Shown here: one piece after another, positions 45,238 through 56,315 of the stretch
How positions within the stretch are numbered: position 1 is the stretch's first letter
Layout of the letters: every line of letters begins with the position of its first letter
From: Turritopsis dohrnii
Lineage: Eukaryota; Cnidaria; Hydrozoa; Anthoathecata; Oceaniidae
Assembly (NCBI GenBank): GCA_027922465.2
Contig: BQMF02000602.1
Location: forward strand, 152,850-216,849
Length of the DNA stretch: 64,000 bases
Direction: 5' to 3'
Position numbers and translations under genes: made by a program
The notes under the pieces: model-generated
What the model saw: the letters and a program-made list of their open reading frames with translations, nothing else
Databases searched by the model: none
Told to the model about the DNA's origin: nothing

Positions 45238-45995
45238 CCAAAAGTTCACCTTTGAACCTTTCTTCTTCTTCCTTATTGGATGTCGTTGAAAGCACTTCAA
45301 CATCATTATCATTTGACAAATCTTTGTCTAAAAAACAGTAGAAAAAATTAATGCTGAATGAGTTGGCCAAGAGATGAACAATAGATATCAGTTTGCAACT
45401 AACATTCCAAAAGTTCATTTTTGTCTTTTTCTTCTTCCCTTTTGGATGTTGTTGAAAGCACTTCAACGTCATTATCATTTGACGGACCTTTGTCTAAAAA
45501 CAGTGGAAAAAATTAATGCTGAATGAGTTGGCCAAGAGATGAACAATAGATATCAGTTTGCAACTAACACTCCAAAAGTTCACTTTTGTCTTTTTCTTCT
45601 TTCTTATTGGATGTCGTTGAAAGCACTTCAACATCATTATCATTTGACAAATCTTTGTCTAAAAAACAGTAGAAAAAAGTAATGCTGAATGAGTTGGCCA
45701 AGAGATGAACAATAGATATCAGTTTGCAACTAACATTCCAAAAGTTCACTTTTGTCTTTTTCTTCTTCCCTTTTGGATGTTGTTGAAAGCACTTCAACGT
45801 CATTATCATTTGACGGACCTTTGTCTAAAAACAGTGGAAAAAATTAATGCTGAATGCGTTGGCCAAGAGATGAACAATAGATATCAGTTTGCAACTAACA
45901 CTCCAAAAGTTCACTTTTGTCTTTTTCTTCTTTCTTATTGGATGTTGTTGAAAGCACTTCAACATCATTATCATTTGACAGATCTGTGTCGAAAA
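45238..45995 (-). repeat. Tandem acidic cassette exons of the fusion gene (five copies)
   Basis: Five copies about 166 bp apart, each with a minus-strand exon reading DKDLSNDNDVEVLSTTSNK followed by an E/K-rich end (SELLE). Exons run from a TTTTTTAG acceptor to a GTTAGT donor, phase 1 to phase 1, so copies can be added or skipped without breaking frame. Copies alternate in type (CCCTTTTGGATGTTG vs TCTTATTGGATGTCG), showing a two-copy unit of about 331 bp was duplicated. In the 5'-most copy the acceptor TAG has become TCG. A divergent sixth copy lies at about 45014-44954 (SDVEVFSPTSDEEE). Confidence 0.85.
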
Positions 45996-46707
45996 AACGG
46001 TCGAAAAAACTTGTAACTTGTAACAAACATTCCATTGTTGTTTTGAGTGAGTATTAAACAAACATACTACTATGAAATATTTAAGATATGTAACTTCCTT
46101 CTTCATTTTCATACGGATTTCAATTCATGGGTACAAAAAAATCTTTATTTCACTGGTATTAATTTTCATGAATGACTTCAAAATGTTATCATAAACACAC
46201 CTCCAGAATGAGAATCTTCTCTGCAAAAATCCACTTCTTCAGCAATAAACACTCTCTTTCTTCTTGAATTATAATTTTCATTTGCCACCCTATCCTAAAA
46301 AAGTTACATAAATTTACTTTTGTGAACGACTAAAACTTTATGAAAGCAATACCAATTTAATTTTTTTTAAGTAGGTTAAATAAAATTACCTCATCAAACG
46401 TTTCTTGTATAATTTGCATCACCTTTGAATAAGAGAAAAATATACCATTATTATACCAAAATATATACCAGCAAGTAAAGTTATTATATCTTCAATAGCA
46501 ATCTTATTAGAACAAGCACCTGAGAACAAGTTGGCAGGGGTTTAATTTCTTTATTACCAAGGTCTTTTAGATGGAAAGGCTTTCTGTACTTTCTCTAAAC
46601 ATAAAAGAAGATGAAAACTTTTAACCATACTGTAAATAAAACTAACAAAACTTTGTTTTTGTATAAAGAAAATAAGAAACAAACACAAAAACTTTCATTA
46701 AAATTAC

Positions 46708-47325
46708 CAAATGTTTTCTTGCAAACCCGTCATCCTTATACATATAACGTAGTTCCTCGCCATAAATGATGTCATTTAAGGCATAGAGGTTAAGGTGTAT
46801 GTCTCCATCCAATATTTCTTTCTTGATATAACAATTCCCCAAACTGGATGCATTTACAGATGCACCTCATTGTTTGGACCTTGAACCATCAACGCTTTAA
46901 TAATTAGGAAATGAGTTAACTATGAAAAACCTTAATGCATAAAATAAAAAGTAATTTAAAAAAAAACATACCACCACTTCTGTTTTAGATGTTCATAAAA
47001 ATACATTAATATCTTAACAGATTCATTCTCATAGCATTCTTCTCGTTTCTCAGAATCATAAGTATCTATGTGATCACCAGCAAATTCTAAAGGAATGAGT
47101 TCTTTTTGAATGTGTTTTTTGCAAATATTCCATATCCTGAAATATTTTTTCACAGAATACAAAACCTAATTTTATCAAAAAAGCTAGAACAGCATAGAAT
47201 AAAATATGAAATATACCTATGGTTTTGTCAATATAGTATTTTTCAAAGTCAGGTGGATCTTTCTTCATGAAGCACCAATACTTAGCTTTTTCACATTCAT
47301 TTCCCACATTGTTTGAATCACCAAC
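46708..47325 (-). pseudogene. SET methyltransferase domain of the fusion gene
   Basis: Three exons give a KMT5A/SETD8-like SET domain: KYWCFMKKDPPDFEKYYID, TIGYGIFAKNTFKKNSF (the GxGxFA motif that binds S-adenosylmethionine), LEFAGDHIDTYDSEKREE, WCVDGSR, then LGNCYIKKEILDGDIHLNLY and ALNDIIYGEELRYMY (the ELxxxY motif). These are the usual SET blocks in the usual order. A one-base frameshift near 47090 and a TGA near 46868 inactivate this copy. SET enzymes methylate histone or other lysines; KMT5A acts on histone H4. The NHS motif of active SET domains is replaced by VNASSLGNC-like text. Confidence 0.75.
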
Positions 47326-48047
47326 CTTTGAATATAATAAGCACTTTTGGATCATAGAAATCCAATAAAACTATGTGAAGAAATAGCATTTTAAGAAGTC
47401 TGGATTTACCCATCAAGTTTTGATGAACAAAAAAAATTTACGAAGATTTTGTTTGTTGGACCAGTATTGTTCATAAAAACTGAAATGATTTTTCAAAACA
47501 CTTATTAAAAGGGTGTGAAAATTCGCATTCCAATCCATGTGTATGTAATCATTATAAGAGAATTGTAACTTGCCTGATGATGAGAGAAGGTTCTCTTGAA
47601 ATGTAACTCAACATAAATATTTAGGTCCATTTCATCTCTTCACTTATAAAGAAAATTACACTTACCTGTTAAAAAAATTTCAGTTTTAAAAATCTAATAA
47701 ACTACAATAAAATAAGAACCAATGAAAACAGCTGTATTTATTTCTACCTTATACAAGTACTGTTCAGGTTAAAATATTGCATTTCGTATGTTGCATTTTC
47801 CATTTTTTCTTAAGGCAAGGATAGCATAAAGGAGGACAAAAATGTTAAGTTCAATTATTTTTTTCATTTTGTAAAAAAACAATGGAACTAAAGTTATATG
47901 TATGTGTAACTTACTTTATGCCTTGAGCCGGATGTAGGATATTTCTTATTGGAGACTGCTTTTCTTTGAACCCTTTTAGATTTTCCTTTAGATATAAAAA
48001 TGAACAAGCAATAAAAGAACAAAATCACTATTGCTGTGATTGTTTAC

Positions 48048-48986
48048 CATTTACAATATTATCACCTTTATATAACAACCAGGCAGCTTCTTTTCCTCTT
48101 TGCAATCCCCCTTGACGGCAATAGTATCCCAATTTCGCTAATGGCAAATCAAACCGGGAAACTATATACCAAATGACTATTGTTGGAACAAACACATCAT
48201 TTAACAAGTTGTTTAAGTTTGTTTTTCCAATCTGGTTGAATACAGACATTTCTTTAAGAGCTTCTCCAATAGCATCTAATTGCTCAGAAGTGAAATTTCC
48301 ATGACCACTGTAAACATTGTGTTTCCATAACTGATGATGCATTAAACGTACAGTTCCAATGTGAAAAGGTTTTTTATTGAAAACTGTGAAACGGTAATTT
48401 TTTAAGCGACATTCCAATACATCACATATAAGTACTTCACAAGATTTAACAAATGACAATAATTCATGCAATTCTGTTGAATTAATAATGTCATCAAGTT
48501 CTTCTATTTGTTCATCTGTAATAAGCTCCTCTATTATAAAATACATTCAGTTTGTATTATGACATGTGTACACTATTAAAAATATTATTCATGCAATTCA
48601 AATTAAACTTCGTAACGTTTCATAATACAATATTATTTTGACAGTCATTTATACTGTAATGTGTGTACTATTGATGCTTTTGTCTCCAGGTACCATCTTC
48701 TGTCTTGTCAAGGATTTTGTCAGTTCTCTCAATGTTGCAACAATATAATATAATAGATTTTAGAATTATATGCTTGGATTAAAAATAAAGTTTTATCACA
48801 ATTGCAGCTGAAAGTCAATTAGTCTGGAAAACATCACATAAAAAGTATAGTATGTAGTTTAAAGGTCATGTAAATATTTGCAATTCATATATATAAATAA
48901 CAACAAAACAAAATAAAAGCAAAACACTAACCAGACAATTCATCATCTTGTAACAAGCGTTCATGTAACAACTTGATTTCCAGCAT
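48048..48986 (-). pseudogene. N-terminal exons of the SET/recombinase gene
   Basis: Exon 1 (48986-48932) starts with ATG and reads MLEIKLLHERLLQDDELS; exon 2 (48530-48048) reads EELITDEQIEELDDIINS, CRLKNYRFTVFNKKPFHIG, MHHQLWKHNVYSGHGNF, NLLNDVFVPTIVIWYIVSRF and KEAAWLLYKGDNIVNG. The join is in phase and no stop occurs in these two exons. The domain is helical and not recognised. It precedes the SET domain, linked by a basic exon (47985-47915: KSKRVQRKAVSNKKYPTSG). Confidence 0.6.
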
Positions 48987-49273
48987 TTCTAAGTTTCTAT
49001 TATCTCATGCTATAGCTAAAATCATATTAATAAGAACATTATGTAATAACGTATGGAATGTATTTGGGTTTGGGTAATCACCGTCTCTGATGATTAAAAA
49101 CAAGACTTGTAACATATATGTTTGTTTGACAGGGAATTGGCTAAACTTAGCATAGTTTAAGCATTACTGGAGACTCACAAATGCTTTACTGATGCTTATA
49201 TATATAATGTATAAAAAACATGTAAATTTGCAACATTGGAATTACTTTTTTCATAAAGCTCATGAAATTAACT

Positions 49274-50290
49274 ACCTTAGTGTATTTAATTTCGCCGTGT
49301 ATTAAATTTCACGATTCGCAAAATTTTTTCAAAAAACCTTTTTTCGCGTATATTTAATTTCGCGATTTTTTTTCTATGAGATTTTTTGCGTGTATTAAAT
49401 TTCGCAAATTTAACCAAAATCAATTTTTTTTCAAAAGAGTTGAAACATGAAATAAGACACTGTTTATGCTTGGAACACAACAAGTTCATTAAAAGAAGTA
49501 GTGAAACGTCCTTATAGCGGACACTTACGGGACCAGAGATTTTGTCGGCTTTAGAGAGGTGTCCGCCCGGAGAGGTTTTGCTTATTTCGGCCAGAAACGC
49601 AGAAGAAATTCTACTCCTAAGTCGGAAACCCATTAGGCATGCCCATATTACCCTTTGCTATTGCCCAGTTAGGCAAAAAATTTGACCTGAAAATAAACAT
49701 TTGTCTGGCGTATTAAAAAACCATTAGGACTGAAAATGATTGCAAAGCTATAGAGCTCTGGGAAACTCCAGATAGTGCTGTCCAAAAATGTTGTTATATT
49801 TGTCTGGCATCTTTTGGAAATTTATATGTCTTCTAGACCGTTAATTACTTTTGCCAGTGAATCGCAAAGATTTACGTTGGTGGCCAAGAAAAGGCTGTCA
49901 CTTGGGTAACAAATAAGATAAACCTTATGATAAAAAAACAGGAAAATCTTGTAAACAGATGTTTACAATAAAATACTGAATTTTGATGTTCTTGTCGAAA
50001 TATCTCGGTGTCTGCTTTATAGAGGTAAATTTTAGGTGGAATTGTCCGTGCGGGACCTGGAAAAATTGTCCACTTTAAGGAGGTGTCCGCTTAAGACTGT
50101 CCGCTTTGGGGAGATTTCGTCATAAGAGTTTAGGATTCGTCCCGGACAAAATTTTTTGTCTATCATAAGGAGGTGTCCGCTTAGGAGGTTCCACTGCACT
50201 AGTGTATAAAAGTTTTAAAAAAATCTTTCACAATTTTTCACGATTTTTGAAATTTTAGAACTTAAATTTCGCGATTTTTTCTTGAGCAGC
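49274..50290. repeat. TTTCGCG-rich repeat interrupted by an inverted-repeat element
   Basis: Outer sequence with AAATTTCGCGATTTTTT words at 49300-49420 and again at 50255-50281. Between them, about 49492-50195 has imperfect inverted ends: AGTGAAACGTCCTTATAGCGGACAC-like on the left and, inverted, AGTGGAACCTCCTAAGCGGACAC-like on the right, with GGTGTCCGC and TTGTC words repeated inside. This inner unit looks like a non-autonomous DNA transposon. No coding capacity. Confidence 0.65.
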
Positions 50291-51479
50291 ATCAAGGTCT
50301 CATTAAAATTAAATAAGATGATTCCATATTATCAATTATATCTTCAGAAAAAAGACAGGTTTGATGTTTCGATTTCTTTTCATGTATACAAGAAACCAAT
50401 AAACAATGAGTTGGCATCAAAGAAGAAACCTGTAAAGGGTTGACAGCAAAATATATTGTTTGTTATAGGATGTGTTTTTCTTGTTATATATAGTATATAT
50501 ATATAGCCAGATTTTCTTACCACGATTAAACATGAATGACTTTTCCACAAAAAATTAGTTTCATAACCTTGCAGAAAAAGTTACATAATAAATTTTCAAA
50601 ATGTTGCTGCAATTCACGATTTCCACCAAAAAAATGCTGAAATGCTGTATATATATACCTTAAGAATGAGAAAGAACTCAAAATTTTAAAACAAAACACA
50701 TTCTGGTAGGCCAACAAAAGCTTGTTTTGATACCGAAATTTACAGGGTTGGTGTAAAATATGAATTCAAAAGGGTAAATCTCTTAGGGCCCTTGAAATTT
50801 TGTGGTGTAAAAAGTGGTTGAAAGCAAAAAAGTAAACACGAAATTCATGACCTAATATTGAGGAATAGTTTCCAGATAAACCTAATATAAATTGTGATTT
50901 TTGATTTCCCCCAACTTTGTGAAATCACAATCCACAAGAAACTTTCCATGATTTATTTTTCCTCGAAGTCAAAAAAGAAATTGTTTCCATGTGGGGAGTT
51001 AACGCTCTTTTAAAAGAATATATTGGACTGTATAGAATATATAGAACCTTTGCTGTTTACCTGCTTAAAATTCCAATCCAGACAACTTTTTTTAATATAT
51101 TTAATAGGTCCAATAGGACATCTTGTTTCTGGAATAAAATGTGTGCTTATTATGCAACCCAAGAAATGGTTTTCAATATAAAATTGTATGTCAATTTCCT
51201 AATAATTGATAAAGTGAGTGGTGGTGATATTCTGCAAAATAACGGAGAACTTCCACAAATGATCCTCTTTAGGTATGGGATTGACTATAACACAAAATTG
51301 ATGTTTTTTCGTTAAGTAGTCTTTGTAACTATGTTTCTGGATTCCAAATGTAGGTGCATTAAACATTCAAATATATTGCGGAAAGAAACAACCAATCCGG
51401 GATAATTATTATTATTATTATTATAATTATTATAACTTCAAAAACATTAGATCAAATCCACCATTCCTGTGTACGTACC
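50291..51479. other. Gene-poor, AT-rich stretch
   Basis: No supportable gene. An open plus frame at 50989-51315 has no known motif and no splice or homology support. (TA)n at about 50490-50502 and (ATT)n at about 51402-51420. Confidence 0.4.
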
Positions 51480-52310
51480 CTGTGACGAAAAAATCATAGA
51501 ATCGTAACTCAAAAGTGTACCCATGTTGTAGAGCTCGAAAAACTGATCAAAAAAGTGTATGGGATCGTTTTGCTACGATCAACCGTTGCAAAGATGTCCT
51601 CGATCAAAGATTTTGATGTCATAGCCGCAGTAACAAATTAAATTTAGGCCCAATTGACGAAAAAAAAATATATCACTCTCTTAAATAAAAGTGGTATGCA
51701 CAACGCAAATTAGTATATGCTAGTATCTCGTGTAAAAGTTTTTTACGGCTTTAATTTCGAAACGGATGTGCAAGAATCCTGCATTCCCGTGTGAGAACCC
51801 CGTGACGAAAATTTCAATTACAGAATTGGGACTGGAAAGTGTACTGATGTTGTAGAGGTTGAAAATCTGAGCAAAATGATGTATGGGATCGTTTCACTAC
51901 GACCAACCATTGCGGAGAGATGGTCGATCAAAGGTTTTGATGTCGTCATAGCCGCAGTACCAAATTAAATTTAGGGCCAAATTTTGCGTCACTCCATCAC
52001 CCGTATCGCGGAACCTATAAAACGTCAGTTATCCCTATTGGTTCTCGAGATATTTCCCCAAAAACGTCGCGTTTGATTGGGGAGGCAATGCAATGAATCC
52101 TCCGTGATATACTAAAATGAAACTGACGTCACGCCGCGTGCTATTATACTAATCCTCGATTATCAATGGCCTAACGAAAAAATGACCACGATTAAGAAGA
52201 TTTTGACCATTAAAAAACAAAAAAAACAAACACTCACTAAATTAAAAGTGGGATGCACACACGCGAATTAGTATAATAAGACTAGTATCCCGGGTAAAAA
52301 TTTTTTACAG
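51480..52310. repeat. Dispersed repeat, copies B and C in tandem
   Basis: Two same-orientation copies of the family at 27917-28430: copy B about 51480-51720 and copy C about 51745-52260. Shared blocks: GTGTACYYATGTTGTAGAG, GTATGGGATCGTTT, AAAGGTTTTGATGTC, GAGATATTTCCCCAAAAACG, and the edge GAATTAGTATA before a CTAGTATCCCGGGTAAAA-like start. Copy B lacks the block with the GAGATATTTCCCC word. Head-to-tail arrangement suggests repeated insertion or tandem duplication. Confidence 0.75.
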
Positions 52311-53931
52311 GTTTTACTTCTGAAAATGACGTCTCAAAAATAGTGTTGAAAAATTAAATCACAGAATAAAAAAACAGAAAGTGCATCAATGTTGTAAGTA
52401 CTGTAAACGCTTTGTAATTCCCTAAAAACGCCGAAACCGCCACCCATGCTCAGCATGCGTCCAGTTCACAAAAAGTAAAAGTAGTTAAGAAAAAGTAGTA
52501 TAATAAGAATGTTTTCTGGAAAGAACCAAACATCAACATAATAATTTTATACTTAGGTATATACAAATTAGCTTTTTACAACTACACCTTATTCTTTTAA
52601 ATAAACGAAAATACAATGATGAAGAAATTGATACCTTCCAGTGATGATTCTTTCCACTAATGCAATATCAGAATAACGAATTCTTTTTCTAATGATCTTC
52701 ACCAACAAAACCAACATCATGATTTTAAACCATGACATTCCACTGTAACCATTTTATTATAATATTAACCTAAAAGAATATATTAAAAAGACCATAAAAA
52801 TAAGGTTCTGGCAGTGTCTGAGGTAAAAAGAATGGTTTAGATTTCATAGAATAGCAACAGAAATTCCCATGAATAATTCAGATTTAATTACCATAAAATA
52901 ACAAAAATAATATCTTAGTATCACACATCCCACCAAAACTTTTTCAAAAACCCTGTTCAAAAAGACATGCATCCAGTGTAAAAGGTTGTTACAGGTACTA
53001 ATAAAGAATGCCTGTCTGTTGTAGTCAGCAAAAGCATATATTTTATAAATTATTACTTATTGTAATACAAAAGTACAATAAAATATTTTCATTAGAAAGG
53101 TGTATTAAAAAACGTTTTGGTTAAGCATTAACCATTTGCTACGACATTTAAACAGCAATTTCATACATCATCGAACTGCAAAATAAGTTGGTGAGGTAAC
53201 GATAACGATATTATTTCGAACTTCACATAGAGAAAATGTTTGATGAAATAAATATCATGAGCAATGGATAAGGACGTTGCTTGCAATCTTTTGTTGCTGC
53301 CAATCTGTAAATGTAATCAAAAAATAAGTTGTGAGTAGAAACAAAATAAGCTTGAATGATGAGTTTGAATTTGACTCACCATTGTTTCCCTTCACAATCT
53401 AAACTAACTGTAAACATCTGAATATCTTCATAATGTCTCTAAACCTATAATCATCTACTGCATGCAGAGAACAAATAATCATGTTAAAGCAGCACTAAAA
53501 CTGATTGGAAACTAAGCTGTTAATCTTTATTCACGATGACAAAAGCCGCAATATGTAAAAGAAAGAAGAAATACATATGAGATGGTATTCCATCAATAAG
53601 ATCTGTAACTCACTGAGCAAAATCGTCAAAAAAAAATTGTGACGGAGAGCATTCTTAGTGAAATTGTGTGTAGATTTCTATAGAAATGCACTCCTTCGCA
53701 GATATTTTTTAATAAATATGCTGACTGGGTAAGAACTGAAAGTATATTTTTAGATATCTAGATACACTAATTGATGCAGTGACAGACATACTTAAACTCA
53801 AATTTTAGGTTAGTAAATTGACCGTGTGAAAGCTAGAATGTTAGGATATTGTGATTAAAGAGGTAATGATAGAGCAAATGAAATTGGAGAAAATAACTTT
53901 ATTCTGATCAAAACTAAAATAAACTAAAACA
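52311..53931. other. Gene-poor, AT-rich stretch
   Basis: No supportable gene or clear repeat seen. Confidence 0.4.
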
Positions 53932-54048
53932 CCCTCATCAGTTTTCTATTCATTTTAGTGAGTCTATGTAAAGCAAGTCAAATGAAAATTTCGTAATGCT
54001 CACGCAAAGGTCTAGGAACTCACTTTAATGAATAGAAAACTGATGGGG
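53932..54048. mobile_element. Short hairpin MITE (about 117 bp)
   Basis: Arms of about 31 bp: CCYCATCAGTTTTCTATTCA then TTTTAGTGAGT on the left and its complement ACTCACTTTAATGAATAGAAA then ACTGATGGGG on the right, separated by about 55 bp. No target duplication recognised. Confidence 0.75.
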
Positions 54049-54489
54049 CAATAGCGTTAAAATTATATTGATTAATCAGGGGTTTTTCCAAGCAGTAAGC
54101 AATGCCACCGTAGAAACTTTTAAATTGAGTTTAAGCAACGCGGCTCACACCGCGTTATCCAGACGAAGGGTGGATTAATGAGGCTGGGGGTATGGGGGGC
54201 GCCTTAAGCCCCCCATTGGGTCCAGAGCTAGCCCTGGTGGGGGTTCAAAAGCTGAGCATACTTTTGCTTTACTATCACTTTGAAACGACTAAATTTGAAC
54301 AAATTTCTAGGAGAATTTTTATTTTCTGAACTGATGAAAGAAATTGAAAATCAAAGTATGTACAAAATAACAAAATATCAATAATAACAAAATAACGTTT
54401 TTAGAGTTTGGCAGCAACTTTTCGCTGCTTACTTTTCGTATCATCTGCTTGTAACCACTTTTTCAGGATGTCGTCAAAGTCAGAATCTG
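54049..54489. other. Spacer with possible hAT-like end
   Basis: Contains GGGGGGCGCCTTAAGCCCCCC, a self-complementary stretch, and ends CCAGAGCTAGCCCTG near 54232, resembling a hAT-type CAGGG end; a CAGGGG lies at 54081. No matching 8-bp duplication, so left undecided. Confidence 0.35.
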
Positions 54490-54939
54490 TCAATTGTCTG
54501 ATTTACAGATTCTCATACAACTTGACAGTGTCTGTGTTGTCATTGACTTCCTCAACTTCGTACATATAAGTTTCATCAGCGAAAAAGAACGCTCAACTTC
54601 GGCTGTTGATGGCGGAATAAGGCCAGCCAGTTCTAACATGACTGAAATATCTTTGTGTTGGATAGACAAAGGTGCTTCAAACCAATTTTTTGAGGCGATC
54701 TCAAAAGTGTATTGGAGATTTTTTTTAAGACTTTTGATTTCTTTTTTGAATTTTTTGACATTTTTTTCGATGGTTAGGCGCCTTCTGTCACTTAAGAGTG
54801 ATTTCATTGTCTTCAATGCTTTTTCGTTATTTGATAGATTGACTTCAGCCTTTGAAAATTTTATGTGCTGTTCATTTTCAAATTCTAATTTGACCTTTAA
54901 GACAAAAACTTTGTACACTTCATATTCAAAGTTTTGCAC
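54490..54939 (-). pseudogene. hAT transposase C-terminal fragment
   Basis: An open minus frame of 149 codons. It ends with the hAT dimerisation signature GLIPPSTAEVERSFSLMKLI then CTKLRKSMTTQTLSSCMRI. Upstream is a charged helical region (RRRLTIEKNVKKFKKEIKSL). The catalytic part and the BED finger are missing, and this copy belongs to a different hAT branch from 16491-23927. Confidence 0.82.
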
Positions 54940-55058
54940 TGTTGACTCTGTACTTCACCCAGACCAATGCTTGGTCTTAAACTAAGGCTCGTTATTAAGC
55001 TTAAAAGTTATCGATTGACGTTAAGCTAAAATTCTCCAACAGATGCTACAATTCAGGT

Positions 55059-55640
55059 TTACTTTTCATGTATGCTTCGAATTCCCATTTTATGATTGGG
55101 CAATAACACTGGATGTAACAGGCAAGATGTTCGCGTAACACGGTACCAAAACCTATTCACTTGATTCGTGACCATTTTAGATTCCGTTTTTCTGCCACCA
55201 CAACTGACAAAAACTGGATCACCATCACCATATGTTATTCCAGGAAGAGCATTTCTCATGAATCGCGCATAACTGGTGACCTTGTCATGCAACTCTGTGG
55301 ATAAAGAAATGTTCGCTGGGCCCTTATATCCAGTTTTGTGTTCGAACACTTGGACCACGTAACCATCTTCCTGATTCAGGGCGTTGGAAAATTCGTGAAG
55401 CGTCATGTTAGCTATGGCTGCTGGTCGTGACGCATTATCTGACACGAAATTTACCAGCAAATAGTCTCTAACGGCGCAGAAATCCTTCTGTGTGATCCTA
55501 GTGCCGGGCGATAAAGTATAACGACGTAGCGTGGCAATCCCACTTTTCGTCAAGTCACTTTTGTCCATTCCAGCAATTTCTTCTGGTGTGGGAAAGTGAG
55601 ATATGTTCCCCGACATCTTTACACGCTCCCTCGTTTTCAT
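55059..55640 (-). pseudogene. Tyrosine recombinase fragment (Crypton-like)
   Basis: An ATG-started minus frame of 193 codons. RITQKDFCAVRDYLLVNF, SDNASRPAAIANMTLHEF (first catalytic arginine), YVVQVFEHKTGYKGPANISL and DPVFVSCGGRKTESKMV match the first half of Crypton-type recombinases and align block by block with 40824-40340. The second half (R and nucleophile Y) is absent: the frame ends in unrelated text, NHKMGIRSIHEK. So it is a truncated copy, distinct in sequence from the SET/recombinase gene. Confidence 0.72.
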
Positions 55641-56315
55641 CGTTTTTCAAAGATTCCTCTTCCAACGCCGGATGATGGGCTGTATCTTTCTATTTCTTTC
55701 TTATCTTTCTAATAGAAAACAAAGAAATTTAGTTGTACAGTTGAACAAAAAAGCAAAGAAATCTTATTTTGAAAAAAGTGACCCTAAAAAAAGATTCAAA
55801 AGGTTTCTGGGACGCTTGTAAGCCTTATTTTTTAGATAAAGTTTCTGGTGTTGAGGGACAGATAATCTAATTGGAAAATGATACATTTTCTCTAATGACA
55901 GGGACACCAGCAGAGATAGGAAAGTGCGGATGCTAGCCCATAATCATATGATTTCGGGAATTTCCCTACTATAGCTAATATTATCATATAAGATCTTTGT
56001 TTTCATAACGCGATATGAGTTACGAAACGTGCTATTTTGATTACGTAAGTAGTTTCTATTATAACCACAAATTACTCATAATTGTAAACAATTAAATATC
56101 TCATAAAAATGTCCATGGGGAAATACCCGATTGTAGTAAAAAGCAGTTTGTAGCAGTTTAAACTTTATAATATAAATAAGCTAACAATACATATAACATA
56201 CAGACACAGTCACAGACAGATCATCGATGCAATCAAAAAAGATCTTCAAAGTCAATATCCATAGGTATCGTTTATTTTGTTTGTTTATTTTTTTACCTCT
56301 TACCTCTTTGTTATC
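55641..56315. other. Spacer; should contain the left Polinton end
   Basis: No gene. The left terminal inverted repeat of the Polinton must lie between here and the polymerase stop at 56316, but its partner is beyond the window so the edge cannot be fixed. Confidence 0.4.

Larger units (their letters stand above)
39130..48986 (-). pseudogene. SET-domain / tyrosine-recombinase fusion gene (Crypton-like), broken
   Basis: One minus-strand gene read as a chain of exons whose phases agree almost throughout: 48986-48932, 48530-48048, 47985-47915, 47325-47217, 47136-46972, 46894-46708, 46594-46520, 46422-46390, 46294-46201, acidic cassettes 45995-45238, about 45157-45121, about 45014-44954, about 44178-44102, about 43490-43445, about 43345-43190, 43093-42000 and 40824 downward to the stop at 39130. 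Modules: unknown N-terminal domain; SET domain; acidic cassettes; coiled coil; Cys/His finger; tyrosine recombinase; acidic C-terminal exons. Lesions: frameshift near 47090, TGA near 46868, TAG near 43001, frameshift near 42497, TAA near 40335, TGA at 39298. A tyrosine recombinase without transposon ends suggests a Crypton-like element; the SET fusion is what is odd. Confidence 0.7.

Noticed and set aside
50989..51315. 108-codon plus-strand frame
   Set aside because: Low-complexity hydrophobic text in AT-rich DNA; no motif or repeated copy.
54081..54232. A 150-bp hAT MITE with CAGGG ends
   Set aside because: Both ends show CAGGG but the inner sequences do not match and there is no 8-bp duplication.
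56000..56315. Exact left terminus of the Polinton
   Set aside because: The partner inverted repeat lies outside the window, so any edge chosen here would be arbitrary.
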